Shown here: positions 31,712 to 39,817 of the stretch, piece after piece | Position numbering within the stretch: the first letter of the stretch is position 1 | Layout of the letters: each line of letters starts with the position of its first letter | Assembly: GCA_001543395.1 (NCBI GenBank) | Contig: LPNG01000012.1 | Coordinates: forward strand, 1 to 40,558 | Length of the DNA stretch: 40,558 nucleotides | Direction of reading: 5' to 3' | From: Candidatus Alcium sp. F082 | Lineage (GTDB): Bacteria > Bacteroidota > Bacteroidia > Bacteroidales > F082 | Notes under the pieces: generated by a model | Seen by the model: only the letters and a program-made list of their open reading frames with translations | The model's database searches: none | What the model was told of the DNA's origin: nothing | Made by a program: the position numbers and the translations under genes

Positions 31712-31750
31712 CAAAAAAGCCCTTCCCCAATTATTCTATGGAAAAGGGCT
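31712..31750 (-). terminator. Terminator of the TonB receptor operon
   Basis: On the minus strand, AGCCCTT and AAGGGCT arms (31744-31750 and 31718-31724) enclose a 19-nt loop that can pair further through TTCC/GG-type bases. A run of six T follows. Confidence 0.8.
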
Positions 31751-31759
31751 AATTTGGAA

Positions 31760-34102
31760 TTAGAACCACACCTTATAAGAGAACGAGGGTATGATTGGGA
31801 AGAAACTCCGCTGCCAGAGCTGTTGCGGTTCGTTGGGGAACTGGTTCCAATACAACGGGTCGCCTTTCGGGTCGCCGTAGTAGTAATAGAACGGATTCTG
31901 TCGGCAATACACATTGTAGATGGAGAAGGTCCACTCGGCTTTGCGGCCTTTTTCGGTCTTGGTCTTGAACTTGGCGGCCAAGTCGAGGCGGTGGTAGTCG
32001 CGCATCCTGGCACTGTTGCGCTCACCGTAGATGTTGGTTTGCTCAAAATCCACATCGCCTTCGGGCGTGATGACAGGTGTTGTCTGCACCCCGATGACGG
32101 GCGTGTAAGGCAAGCCGGTCTGATAGGTCCACAAAGCGCTCAGCGACCAACGCTCCGTTAGCTGATAATTCACATTGATGTTGACGGAATGGGGGCGGTC
32201 GTATTCGTAAACGTATTCCTTGCCGTTGTTGATTTGGTCGAACTGTCGCGTCGTGTGCGACCAAGTGTAGCCCACATAGCCGTCCAAGCGGTTGAAGTTG
32301 AAACGGGTCATCATCTCGATGCCATACGACTTGCCTTTGCCACCTGTTTCAACCTTGCTGCGCCAGTCGGAGTCGCCGAGGAGGGTGCTATAACCCTCGC
32401 GGTAGGTGGCCAAGTCGCGGAGCAGCTTGTAGTAGGCATCGATTTCAACGTCGACATGGCCTTGCCAAAAACTGCGCTGCCAGCCCACCGAGGCTTGGTC
32501 GGAGGTGGCGGGCTTGATGCGGGCATCGGCAGGAATCCAAACCTCGTTGTTCATGATGGAACCTGGCGTCATCATCAGGTGAGCGTTCTGTGTGACACGT
32601 ATGGCGGTCAGGTTGAGGGTACTACCACCTATCCCGAAACTGAGATTCATCCTCGGCTCCCAAGCAAAATGATGGTAACCGCTGTTCACGAAGCTATTCA
32701 GCCTTAGTCCAATGGAACCAATGAACCAACTGCCTAACTTCAGCTTGTTGTCCAAATAAAACGCGTTGTCGAGCACGCTCGAAATGTCAGGTAGGCTGGC
32801 CTCCGAGAAGCTACTGGTGAAGTGGTTGGGGCGATACGTGAGGTAGGAGCCTTGCAGGCCGTATTCCAAGGTGTAGGCATTACCGACAAAGAGCTTCCAG
32901 TCGGAGCGAAGCGAGAGGTCGCTGACGCGCGAGGATGTCTTGACGAAGAAATCGGTCGTGTCAATGCTGTTTCTTAGGTAAGCCTTCATGTTGTTCTTCA
33001 AGCGGTATTGGGTGAACGACAGCGTATTAGCCATAAACAATCGTGAGCTAACCGCGCTGTTCCATTGCCCCGAGACGAGCAGGTTGCCCCAGATGTTGCC
33101 GATGCTGTTGCGCTCGATGTCGCCGTTTTCCTCATTGTTTTTCCAGATGCGCATGTAGTCGTCGCCCTCATACACATTGAAAGCGAAGCTGTTTTTGGCA
33201 TCGGGAGCCCATGTGTATTTGGCGTTGATGTCGTGGAAGCCGTAGGCCATATTGTAGTCTTGTCCTCCCATTTCCTGGCTGACTTTACTTGCAGCAAAGA
33301 GCAATGCCTCGGTAAGGGTTTTGCGACCGGTGACGATAAAGCTGGAGTTTTTCAGTCCGCCTGGGCCTTCCACGGCAAAGGCCAAGTCGGTGAGCCCTGC
33401 GCTGAGCGAGCCTTTCAGTCGTGAGGGGTCGCCTTTCTTTGTGGTGAGGTCGACGATTGACGACAGCTTGCCGCCAAAGCGGGCAGGGAAGCCGCCTTTG
33501 TAGACGTCCATCGTGTTGATCATCTCGGAGTTGAACACCGACATGAAGCCGCCGAGATGGTTGACATAGATGAGCGGCACGTTGTCGAGCAAATAGAGGT
33601 TTTCACCTGGGTTGCCGCCGCGCACAATCATCAGGCTTGAGGCCTCGGTTGCAGCCTCGATGCCGGGCAGTTGCTGTGCCGCCTTGATGATGTCGGGCCG
33701 ACTGCCGAGAGTGGGCAGTTGGTCGATGCTCTTGGCATTGAGGGTCAAGGTGTTGAAGTTGGTCTTTCGTTCAATGCGGCTGGCACTGACATCGACGGAT
33801 TGAAGGGTCTCGGTCAAAGGTTGTAAACGGATTTGCAGCGGTTGGTCGGCATGGTCCACCTTGAGGCAGGTTTCTTCGTAGCCTATACACGAAACACAAA
33901 GTGTGGCAGGCAACTCGACCGCGAGGTTGAAATAACCCTTTTGGTCGGTGGCCACGCCTTTCGAGCGGTCGTGCAAGAAGACGTTGGCCCCGATGATGCG
34001 TTCGCCGTCGTTGGCATCGCTGACGAAGCCCGTGATACGGGTTTGTTGGGCTTGGGCAAAGAGAGAAGTGAAGAGGCAGATTAAAAAAACGATCTTTTTC
34101 AT
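31760..34102 (-). CDS. TonB-dependent outer-membrane receptor
   Basis: 780 residues from the ATG at 34102. Signal peptide about 1-19 (LFAQAQ), then a carboxypeptidase-regulatory-like domain (ITGFVSDANDGERIIGANV...GYFNLAVELP), then the plug (LPTLGSRPDIIKAAQQLPG, VRGGNPGENLYLLDNVP, DVYKGGFPARFGGKLSS). A long beta-barrel follows and ends in the aromatic residue of SYKVWF. It should import an unknown ligand using TonB energy. It is the last gene of a three-gene operon. The partner is a DUF4249 lipoprotein rather than SusD, so glycan import of the Sus type is not indicated. Confidence 0.94.
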   Translation of the reverse strand: MKKIVFLICLFTSLFAQAQQTRITGFVSDANDGERIIGANVFLHDRSKGVATDQKGYFNLAVELPATLCVSCIGYEETCLKVDHADQPLQIRLQPLTETLQSVDVSASRIERKTNFNTLTLNAKSIDQLPTLGSRPDIIKAAQQLPGIEAATEASSLMIVRGGNPGENLYLLDNVPLIYVNHLGGFMSVFNSEMINTMDVYKGGFPARFGGKLSSIVDLTTKKGDPSRLKGSLSAGLTDLAFAVEGPGGLKNSSFIVTGRKTLTEALLFAASKVSQEMGGQDYNMAYGFHDINAKYTWAPDAKNSFAFNVYEGDDYMRIWKNNEENGDIERNSIGNIWGNLLVSGQWNSAVSSRLFMANTLSFTQYRLKNNMKAYLRNSIDTTDFFVKTSSRVSDLSLRSDWKLFVGNAYTLEYGLQGSYLTYRPNHFTSSFSEASLPDISSVLDNAFYLDNKLKLGSWFIGSIGLRLNSFVNSGYHHFAWEPRMNLSFGIGGSTLNLTAIRVTQNAHLMMTPGSIMNNEVWIPADARIKPATSDQASVGWQRSFWQGHVDVEIDAYYKLLRDLATYREGYSTLLGDSDWRSKVETGGKGKSYGIEMMTRFNFNRLDGYVGYTWSHTTRQFDQINNGKEYVYEYDRPHSVNINVNYQLTERWSLSALWTYQTGLPYTPVIGVQTTPVITPEGDVDFEQTNIYGERNSARMRDYHRLDLAAKFKTKTEKGRKAEWTFSIYNVYCRQNPFYYYYGDPKGDPLYWNQFPNEPQQLWQRSFFPIIPSFSYKVWF

Positions 34103-34107
34103 GACGC

Positions 34108-35064
34108 TTAGTCTTCGGGGTTGATGAAAATGGTGTCGCAAGTCATGGGGGCGATGGCGGCAAAAACACCCTTGCCGTTCTCCACATTGCTGTATAGGTT
34201 GACGGGAGTGATGACGCCGAGAAAAAGATTGGTGTAGGCATCCAGCTCTTCGTAAGCTTCTTTTTTGCTCTTCAGGTAACGGTAGGCCGACTCGGAGAGG
34301 CCATGCAAACGGACCACCACCTCACCTGTACGCACTATGACGCCGCCCGTGTGTTGTCCTCCCCAGCCGTAGCTGCTGAACCAAGCGTTCACCTTCATGG
34401 TGTAGGTCGTATCGTTGATGATCTCGTTGCTGAACAGCAGGCGGTCGGAGCCTTCGTTGAGCAGCACGGGGTCGTCGGTATTGATGGATACGTTCATTGT
34501 GCCTGACTGTGATGAATGGCCAAGGTAGGCATGAGTCTCGTCGTCGTAGTATTCATTAAGGAAAGACGCGTAGATATTGGAGCAGTAATACAAGTTCTGA
34601 TGCGGGTCGGTCTTGAAGGTAATCATGAAGGCGGGACAAGGGCGGCCTTCATCGTCAACGGTGGCGTTTTCCATGATTTCAACGCCCGTCACCAAGGGCG
34701 TCCCAGGCATCTCGGTTTGGGCAAAGAGCGTGTCGTAGCCAGGGATGACGACCTTGCAGGCGTATTCGTGCAAGGCTTCGGCGTGGGTTTCGCCCATGTA
34801 GATGCCTTCGCCTTCGTGTTGCAGCCTTTCGGCAAGCTGTCCGTCCACATAAAGCAGCACTTCGGCATCGGTGCAAGGTGCAGGGTGCACCGAGTCAAGG
34901 CACCGGGCAAATGAGACCTGTGCCCACACGGGTTGGCCTTGCTGCAGCACGGCGTTCAAAGTGGGTTGGGGATCGAAATCGGGTCGGTCGTAGCCGCCGA
35001 CCTGTTTGCGGCAGCCGCTGAAGGCTATCGCCGCCAAAAAGAAAGCAAAAAGGGGTTTATTCAT
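34108..35064 (-). CDS. DUF4249-type lipoprotein
   Basis: 318 residues. The lipoprotein signal ends in FSGC (Cys18). After it come DPQPTLNAVLQQGQPVWAQVSFARCLD and DAEVLLYVDGQ, then a VVIPGYDTLFAQTEMPG segment, the layout of DUF4249 proteins, which are commonly encoded beside TonB-dependent receptors in Bacteroidota. It probably works at the outer membrane with the receptor 5 nt downstream. The molecular role of the family is unknown. It starts 3 nt after the preceding stop. Confidence 0.82.
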   Translation of the reverse strand: MNKPLFAFFLAAIAFSGCRKQVGGYDRPDFDPQPTLNAVLQQGQPVWAQVSFARCLDSVHPAPCTDAEVLLYVDGQLAERLQHEGEGIYMGETHAEALHEYACKVVIPGYDTLFAQTEMPGTPLVTGVEIMENATVDDEGRPCPAFMITFKTDPHQNLYYCSNIYASFLNEYYDDETHAYLGHSSQSGTMNVSINTDDPVLLNEGSDRLLFSNEIINDTTYTMKVNAWFSSYGWGGQHTGGVIVRTGEVVVRLHGLSESAYRYLKSKKEAYEELDAYTNLFLGVITPVNLYSNVENGKGVFAAIAPMTCDTIFINPED

Positions 35065-35067
35065 GAT

Positions 35068-35754
35068 TTATTGTTTTTGCCATTTCTTCGGCCCGCCGAA
35101 GCGGATGTTGAAGCCGAAGCGGTGGTACAAATGATGTTTAAGAGAGGGAGTCGACACTTCATAAAAGTCAGTGAGTGTGTTATGTGTCCTTTCATAGAAA
35201 AAGCCAAAATATCTGGACGGGTTGATTGCCACACCCCATCCCCCGACAAGGTAGGGCGTGGCGGAGTTTTTCAATGAGCCAGACTCAGTTTCATGAACTT
35301 CATCATAGCCTGTCTCGCTTATGATATCGCAAATAAAATGATGCATCCCAACACGGACAATAGCATAGACATCCACGAAATAAAACTGCGGCAACATCAG
35401 ATTGACAGGATGAAATTCGGCATGGGTTCCATATTCAAGATAGTTGCTATTGAATTCTAGCCAATATAAGCTTATGGGTGCCCCGTTTTCATCTTTTCCA
35501 CTGATTGAATATGCATGATAACCCATAAAGTCACTCCCATAATTGACATAGAGGCCTGCCACACACCAGTCCGTGAACCCATATCCAGCGCTGAAGCAAA
35601 TTTTAGGTGCTTCACCTCTCAAGCCGCTTCCTGGCTGCTTCTCATATCCAAAATTCAGGACAATTTTGCCTTTGTTGAAAGGCTTTGCTTTGCCCTGCGC
35701 AAAAATCATGCAGGGCAATAGTAGTAAAACAAAAAGAAAACGTCTTTTCCTCAT
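35068..35754 (-). CDS. Predicted outer-membrane beta-barrel protein, first gene of the TonB operon
   Basis: 228 residues. A signal peptide ends near residue 20 (LPCMIFAQ). The rest has alternating beta-strand patterns with aromatic girdles (YGFTDWCVAGLYVNYG, VNLMLPQFYFVDVYAIVRVG, YHRFGFNIRFGG), consistent with a small barrel of eight or so strands. I do not recognise a family. It lies 3 nt upstream of the DUF4249 gene, so it is expressed with the receptor. No perfect TAnnTTTG element is seen upstream. Confidence 0.75.
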   Translation of the reverse strand: MRKRRFLFVLLLLPCMIFAQGKAKPFNKGKIVLNFGYEKQPGSGLRGEAPKICFSAGYGFTDWCVAGLYVNYGSDFMGYHAYSISGKDENGAPISLYWLEFNSNYLEYGTHAEFHPVNLMLPQFYFVDVYAIVRVGMHHFICDIISETGYDEVHETESGSLKNSATPYLVGGWGVAINPSRYFGFFYERTHNTLTDFYEVSTPSLKHHLYHRFGFNIRFGGPKKWQKQ

Positions 35755-35846
35755 GACGATTGTTAATGGTGATGTTTGTATTCCAGAACTGAAGGCATAA
35801 CGAAAGCCAAATAGTTTTTATTGCATCAATGCTGTAGGGGTGTCGT

Positions 35847-35885
35847 AAAACGGCAGCCGCCGAAAACGTTCATTATCGGCGGCTG
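35847..35885 (-). terminator. Terminator after the lipoprotein at 35898
   Basis: CAGCCGCCGA (35854-35863) and TCGGCGGCTG (35876-35885) form a 10-bp stem with a 12-nt loop. On the minus strand it is followed by a short TTTT. It separates the right-hand lipoprotein array from the TonB operon. Confidence 0.7.
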
Positions 35886-35897
35886 GCAACAAAACAG

Positions 35898-36383
35898 TTA
35901 TCTGTTCAAAATAATCTTCGTTGCTTCCAGGTTTAACTCAAAAACTCCATCTGAAATACGAATAGTGTCACCATTGTGTTTCAAAACCAACATATCAAAT
36001 TCTCCACAAAGAATGCCTTTCTCTTCTTTGGTGATCTCCAAACTAGCATCTATTGCATGACAAGTTGAATTTGGCCCATCGTTGTAATATAGCATATTGG
36101 GATTAAAGTCCTCAAAGCAGAAACAAGTCTTTGATGTTGTACTATCAACAACTTGAAAAAACACTCCTCCTTTCTTCCCATCTAATCCATTGATGGTGTA
36201 CTTATTATATACCATTGTCCCATCTTCATATTGAGCAACAGACTTTAGGGCATAACAGTACACATCATAGGAAACTTGTTCTCCATTAACTATAGCATTC
36301 ATAATCAAAGTCTCTTCATGTTTATTACATGCAGATAAAACCATCAACAGAAGGAATAAGAATAATAATTTAAATCTGTTCAT
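35898..36383 (-). CDS. Small lipoprotein, candidate immunity protein of the orphan RHS tip
   Basis: 161 residues. The lipoprotein signal ends in LSAC (Cys19). The mature part is beta-rich and low in GC, and contains several cysteines (SKTCFCFEDF, STCHAID, ILCGEFD). The start lies 12 nt after the stop of the orphan RHS fragment, the usual spacing of an immunity gene behind an RHS tip. No family is recognised. The immunity role is inferred from position only; general envelope lipoprotein is the alternative. Confidence 0.72.
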   Translation of the reverse strand: MNRFKLLFLFLLLMVLSACNKHEETLIMNAIVNGEQVSYDVYCYALKSVAQYEDGTMVYNKYTINGLDGKKGGVFFQVVDSTTSKTCFCFEDFNPNMLYYNDGPNSTCHAIDASLEITKEEKGILCGEFDMLVLKHNGDTIRISDGVFELNLEATKIILNR

Positions 36384-36395
36384 TGTACTAATGTA

Positions 36396-36965
36396 TTAAT
36401 GAATTGGAATCGGAATCACAGCTGGTTTAAAACTCCATTTAAAGCCATTTATTGTATATTGGTTTGTGGAATATGGGTCATCCCAGTAATATACAGTTGT
36501 AAAACCCGTGAAGCGGAAACGCTCGGAGTAGTCTGTGCCAGGTGCTTGCTGGTCGATATAGTCGCCACCGAAGGGCTTGTATTGCAGGTGCTCCACAGGC
36601 TACCCGCTCAAGTCGGTAATCCACGAGGCGGAGCCGAGATGGTCTGGGTGGAAGAAATAGGTGAGCTCGGCTGTCGTGTCAGGCTGGGTCAAGCTGTAAA
36701 GTGTATCAAGTCTGTTGCGGTTGATACGCAATGGATAAGGTGCCATCACGCGGCGCAACAGCGAGTCGCGTTCCATGCGCTTGTCGGCCAGCACGTCGCC
36801 ATCAACAATCGGTTGGCCAACGTCGGCCAAGCCACCGTTGCCGATGGCAGAGGCCCATGAAGCCGCGGTCGAAAATGAACAAGATCTCCCATAATGCCAC
36901 AATGAGCCCATTGGCGTAGACGAAGTCCAGCCTTCGAGATATACGGGGGAGGCATAACCGTTCAT
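36396..36965 (-). pseudogene. Orphan RHS core fragment with in-frame amber codon
   Basis: Two adjacent stretches share one frame. The first (36965 to 36603) ends YFFHPDHLGSASWITDLSG, a clear RHS core motif. A TAG codon follows at 36602-36600. The frame then continues PVEHLQYKPFGGDYIDQQ and SERFRFTG before a 35-residue tail rich in Tyr and Ile. The shell repeats and the usual core end (Y-x-ARYYDP...DP-G) are absent, so the fragment is truncated at the 5' end and joined early to a foreign tail. It is probably a decayed displaced tip. Its core differs in sequence from the left-hand RHS core. Confidence 0.82.
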
Positions 36966-36997
36966 GTTACCATCGGTTTTTTGTTTATACTGCTAAA

Positions 36998-37501
36998 TTA
37001 CTTCTTGTTGCTTTTCTTTTGTCCGTTTTCATCGTAAGTACCGTAAGGCGGCCACATGTGAATGTGCTTCATTTGTTCGGTCGGTGGAAAATGCAACATG
37101 GAGCTACCCTTGCTGACCATCAAATTTTCCAAATCGAACCTGCTTAAGTCATAGCGCTGTAATACCATGTTTTTCTTTACAACAGTATCCCATGAATAAT
37201 AATCAACAGAGTCAGAATCAAAAATAAAAAACGAAACCGTGTCAACTCTTGTACCACCATAATAAAAGAAATCAGGCAACCTTCCAATTGTTTCGTATAT
37301 ATGAGCCGTATCATGCGATTGAGTTGCGGGGTTGTAAACACAACCCGTTCCCAACAGGGTTGTGTCGGGATAATTTGAAACATAATATTCAACATAGACA
37401 TTCTTGTCGTATCTATTGACAAAATAAATGCTATACAAGGGATCGCAACCTGTCAACATAGAGGCAAGGAATAGAAAGATAACTAATTTTAGCGTTTTCA
37501 T
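36998..37501 (-). CDS. Small lipoprotein of unknown function
   Basis: 167 residues. The signal ends in the good lipobox LTGC (Cys19). The mature sequence is rich in Tyr, Asp and Phe (FVNRYDKNVYVEYYVSNYPD) and ends in a Lys/Asn tail. It is AT-rich like its neighbours. No family is recognised. It belongs to a row of dissimilar lipoproteins next to RHS remnants, so it may be an orphan immunity protein; this rests on context alone. Confidence 0.7.
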   Translation of the reverse strand: MKTLKLVIFLFLASMLTGCDPLYSIYFVNRYDKNVYVEYYVSNYPDTTLLGTGCVYNPATQSHDTAHIYETIGRLPDFFYYGGTRVDTVSFFIFDSDSVDYYSWDTVVKKNMVLQRYDLSRFDLENLMVSKGSSMLHFPPTEQMKHIHMWPPYGTYDENGQKKSNKK

Positions 37502-37506
37502 TATGT

Positions 37507-37815
37507 TTAGATGATTAGTGGTATTTCAATTAAATCAGAATAAACATCTGTCAGTCTCGTATACGTCAGCGCCATGAACTTCGCCATATAGCCTACCAGC
37601 TCCTTTTCCTCAAAATGGTCCTCCATGATATCCAAGGCCTTCATGTATTCCTGGCAGGCCTCCACCACGCTGTCGTTTTCGTAGTAGCCTACGCCGTTCA
37701 TGTAGTGGGGACGGGCGCTATTTTTCAAAGAAAAACAGCTTTTTGTTTGGAAATAATGCAACTTGCTATTAATGGCTTCTTGTTCCCACAACATAGTATT
37801 TGTCATAACCGCCAT
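37507..37815 (-). pseudogene. Fragment of a Bacteroidales TPR-type protein
   Basis: 102 residues with LKNSARPHYMNGVGYYEND, VEACQEYMKALDIMEDHF and LVGYMAKFMALTYTRLTDVY, a pattern I associate with the TPR region of larger (about 500-residue) Bacteroidales proteins that end in a membrane helix and a regulatory region. Here only about one TPR unit pair remains, without signal peptide or C-terminal part. Its 5' end overlaps the 3' end of the lipoprotein gene at 37769. It looks like debris from rearrangement. Confidence 0.6.
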
Positions 37816-38221
37816 TCAGGTATGCGTATTTGATATTCACTTTGATCGTATCGGTAGTTATGTACTTCCCATCAATGTGGTTGTGGCCTCCTTGTGGGTA
37901 TTCGGCCGAGGGAAACTCCAATTCACCGTTTTCCTTGATGATAGGTTTCACGGTCATGGTGAGCGAGTCGCCTGATTCAAGATTAACGCCAATAGTACCT
38001 GTCCCAAATTGGATTTTGATTCTGTCGGTATTCTCTTTCACCACGTTCGAAGTGAGATAAGACGTGTCAACCCAACGTTCCTCCCAGCCATTTTCGGTTG
38101 ACACCATCGTGCTTTTCCGGCACATGAAGTCAAAACTTCCCGAGTAAGGCTCACGCCAGTCGCTCTTCTTGCAACCAGCCAACGAAGCCATCAATAAAAT
38201 TGCAAAACAAATCTTCTTCAT
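37769..38221 (-). CDS. Small lipoprotein of unknown function
   Basis: 150 residues with lipobox LAGC (Cys17). The mature region is predicted beta-rich (RIKIQFGTGTIGVNLESGD, SLTMTVKPIIKENGELEF, DTIKVNIKYAYLNGGYDKY). The C-terminal codons overlap the TPR fragment, so the original 3' end may have been altered. No family is recognised. It is a member of the right-hand lipoprotein array. Confidence 0.7.
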   Translation of the reverse strand: MKKICFAILLMASLAGCKKSDWREPYSGSFDFMCRKSTMVSTENGWEERWVDTSYLTSNVVKENTDRIKIQFGTGTIGVNLESGDSLTMTVKPIIKENGELEFPSAEYPQGGHNHIDGKYITTDTIKVNIKYAYLNGGYDKYYVVGTRSH

Positions 38222-38496
38222 AATTAACTCCTTTATTATTATTTAGTTACTAAGATAATGGTTTTCATCCAATCACGCATGCATTTTTTCTCGCATTAAA
38301 ATGCTGATATTCAAGGCTGGCAGATTGCAAATCCGCCCGAACTGGTGCTTCAAGAGTTACGCAATCTACCACAAAAGCAATCACTCTTTTAGCACCTTGT
38401 TTTTATGTTTTGCCTCCAAAGGGAGGCAATATTAAATGAATTTGTTCTTCTCCTTCATAGTTAATGTGTTTTGTTTGTTATTTGTAATACGATAAG
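38222..38496. other. Intergenic region with a small hairpin
   Basis: 275 bp without a convincing gene. TTGCCTCC (38410-38417) and GGAGGCAA (38422-38429) form an 8-bp stem with a 4-nt loop; no T-run follows on either strand, so it is not a clear terminator. No perfect TAnnTTTG element is seen for the lipoprotein downstream. Confidence 0.45.
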
Positions 38497-39156
38497 TTAA
38501 AGTTTAAACATTATCATTCCCATAACTGGGCGATTGATTCGCAAAGGATATCCCATATACTGTGCCGTATAGTCCTTGTCGAAATGGTTCAATAGGCCGT
38601 ATCCCGACGAAATCTTGAAGACAATGTCGTTGTATTGGATTCCTATGCCGAAATTCCACGACAAACCAATCCAATGCCAAACGCCGCTTCCTGACATGAC
38701 TCCTGAAGCATCCGTCTTGCGGAAAAGCACCAAATCGAGACTTGGACCAGTAAAGAGCTGAAGCTCGGTGTGCACGCCCAACTTGTCGTGGTATTGCAGC
38801 ATGACAGGAAGCACACCCGTAAGGTCGTGAGCTTTCACTTCAAGAGTTTGTCCATCCTCCTCAAACTTGGCGTAGGGACGGCTGTATTCCATGCGGATGC
38901 CCGTTACGAGGCCAAGAGGCGTTGCCCCCAGCATATACTCGCGGTCATATTCCGCACCGAAGGCAAAGCCTATTTTGCCTTGTTCCGATGCGATATACGA
39001 CATGCTGATGCCGTTACACTGCATTGTCTTGCCCATCATGCAGACACCAAGTGTGTTGTTGGCCCTGCGGCTGACGGGCTCTTTTTTGGTTTCCTGCTGG
39101 GCAAAAGCTGTGGAGCCTAGCAACAATGAGATTAGTAATAATAATTTGTGTTTCAT
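38497..39156 (-). CDS. Predicted small outer-membrane beta-barrel protein
   Basis: 219 residues from the ATG at 39156. The signal peptide ends near residue 19 (GSTAFAQ). The remainder alternates hydrophobic and polar residues in repeated strands (GKIGFAFGAEYDREYMLG, WIGLSWNFGIGIQY, FKISSGYGLLNHF) and ends RPVMGMIMFKL, which suits a barrel of 8-10 strands. No specific family is recognised. It is transcribed in the same direction as the RHS-associated genes but with 200-nt gaps on both sides, so operon membership is uncertain. Confidence 0.72.
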   Translation of the reverse strand: MKHKLLLLISLLLGSTAFAQQETKKEPVSRRANNTLGVCMMGKTMQCNGISMSYIASEQGKIGFAFGAEYDREYMLGATPLGLVTGIRMEYSRPYAKFEEDGQTLEVKAHDLTGVLPVMLQYHDKLGVHTELQLFTGPSLDLVLFRKTDASGVMSGSGVWHWIGLSWNFGIGIQYNDIVFKISSGYGLLNHFDKDYTAQYMGYPLRINRPVMGMIMFKL

Positions 39157-39358
39157 TGTGATTAGCAAACGATTGTTTTAATTATTGATTTTTCGTATTA
39201 AAACACCTTTTTTAGTTTTTTTTGTATTGTTTCCATTCATTTTCATCGCACCAGAACTATTTCTTTCTTTTGATCCATGCTGATATAGTAACATTGCAAC
39301 ACTAAATTGTTTTTATGATAATATCATTCCATGAGGGGTGCCGATAGCTTTCACAATC
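39157..39358. other. AT-rich intergenic region
   Basis: 202 bp, strongly AT-rich with several T-runs (near 39208-39230). No gene, RNA or clear promoter match is seen. Confidence 0.4.
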
Positions 39359-39802
39359 TCAAGGATAATATACTGTAAAGTCAGTTTTTACAAGAGAATC
39401 CACCCCTAAATCTTGCAGATCTATTGTTTTCAGAATATCATAGGCGATGTACAAAGAATCCCAAGTTGTTGTTATGCAAGGAAAAGAGTCGGGCAACACA
39501 TATAATGGAAAGGATGTGTGAGAGTACTCTTCCAGACAATCATGCATGATAAGCTGTATCATAGCTGTGTCCTTGGGCGTAACAGTAAAAGCGTTTTGCT
39601 CAGGCAACCACACCTCTTCGTCGGCGCCTGGCCTTAGAAATAAGGCCGGTCTTCTTATTGAAACTGTTCTATCCGAGTTGTTTACCACTTTAATTGATTG
39701 ATGACAAGTGTCAGGATTTTTTTTGCACAACCCCGCACACAATGGCAAAACAATTAAAGGAAGAATAATGGCAAATAACTGTGTTTTAAATCTTTTTTTC
39801 AT
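39359..39802 (-). CDS. Small exported protein, candidate immunity for the right-edge RHS tip
   Basis: 147 residues. A hydrophobic export signal (MKKRFKTQLFAIILPLIVLP) is followed by LCAGLC; neither cysteine sits in a classical lipobox, so lipidation is uncertain. The mature part has SIKVVNNSDRTVSIRRPALF and a beta-rich body. It starts 15 nt after the stop of the metalloprotease-like RHS tip, the position of an immunity gene. No family is recognised; the function is inferred from context. Confidence 0.68.
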   Translation of the reverse strand: MKKRFKTQLFAIILPLIVLPLCAGLCKKNPDTCHQSIKVVNNSDRTVSIRRPALFLRPGADEEVWLPEQNAFTVTPKDTAMIQLIMHDCLEEYSHTSFPLYVLPDSFPCITTTWDSLYIAYDILKTIDLQDLGVDSLVKTDFTVYYP

Positions 39803-39817
39803 GATGATAGCTTTGAT

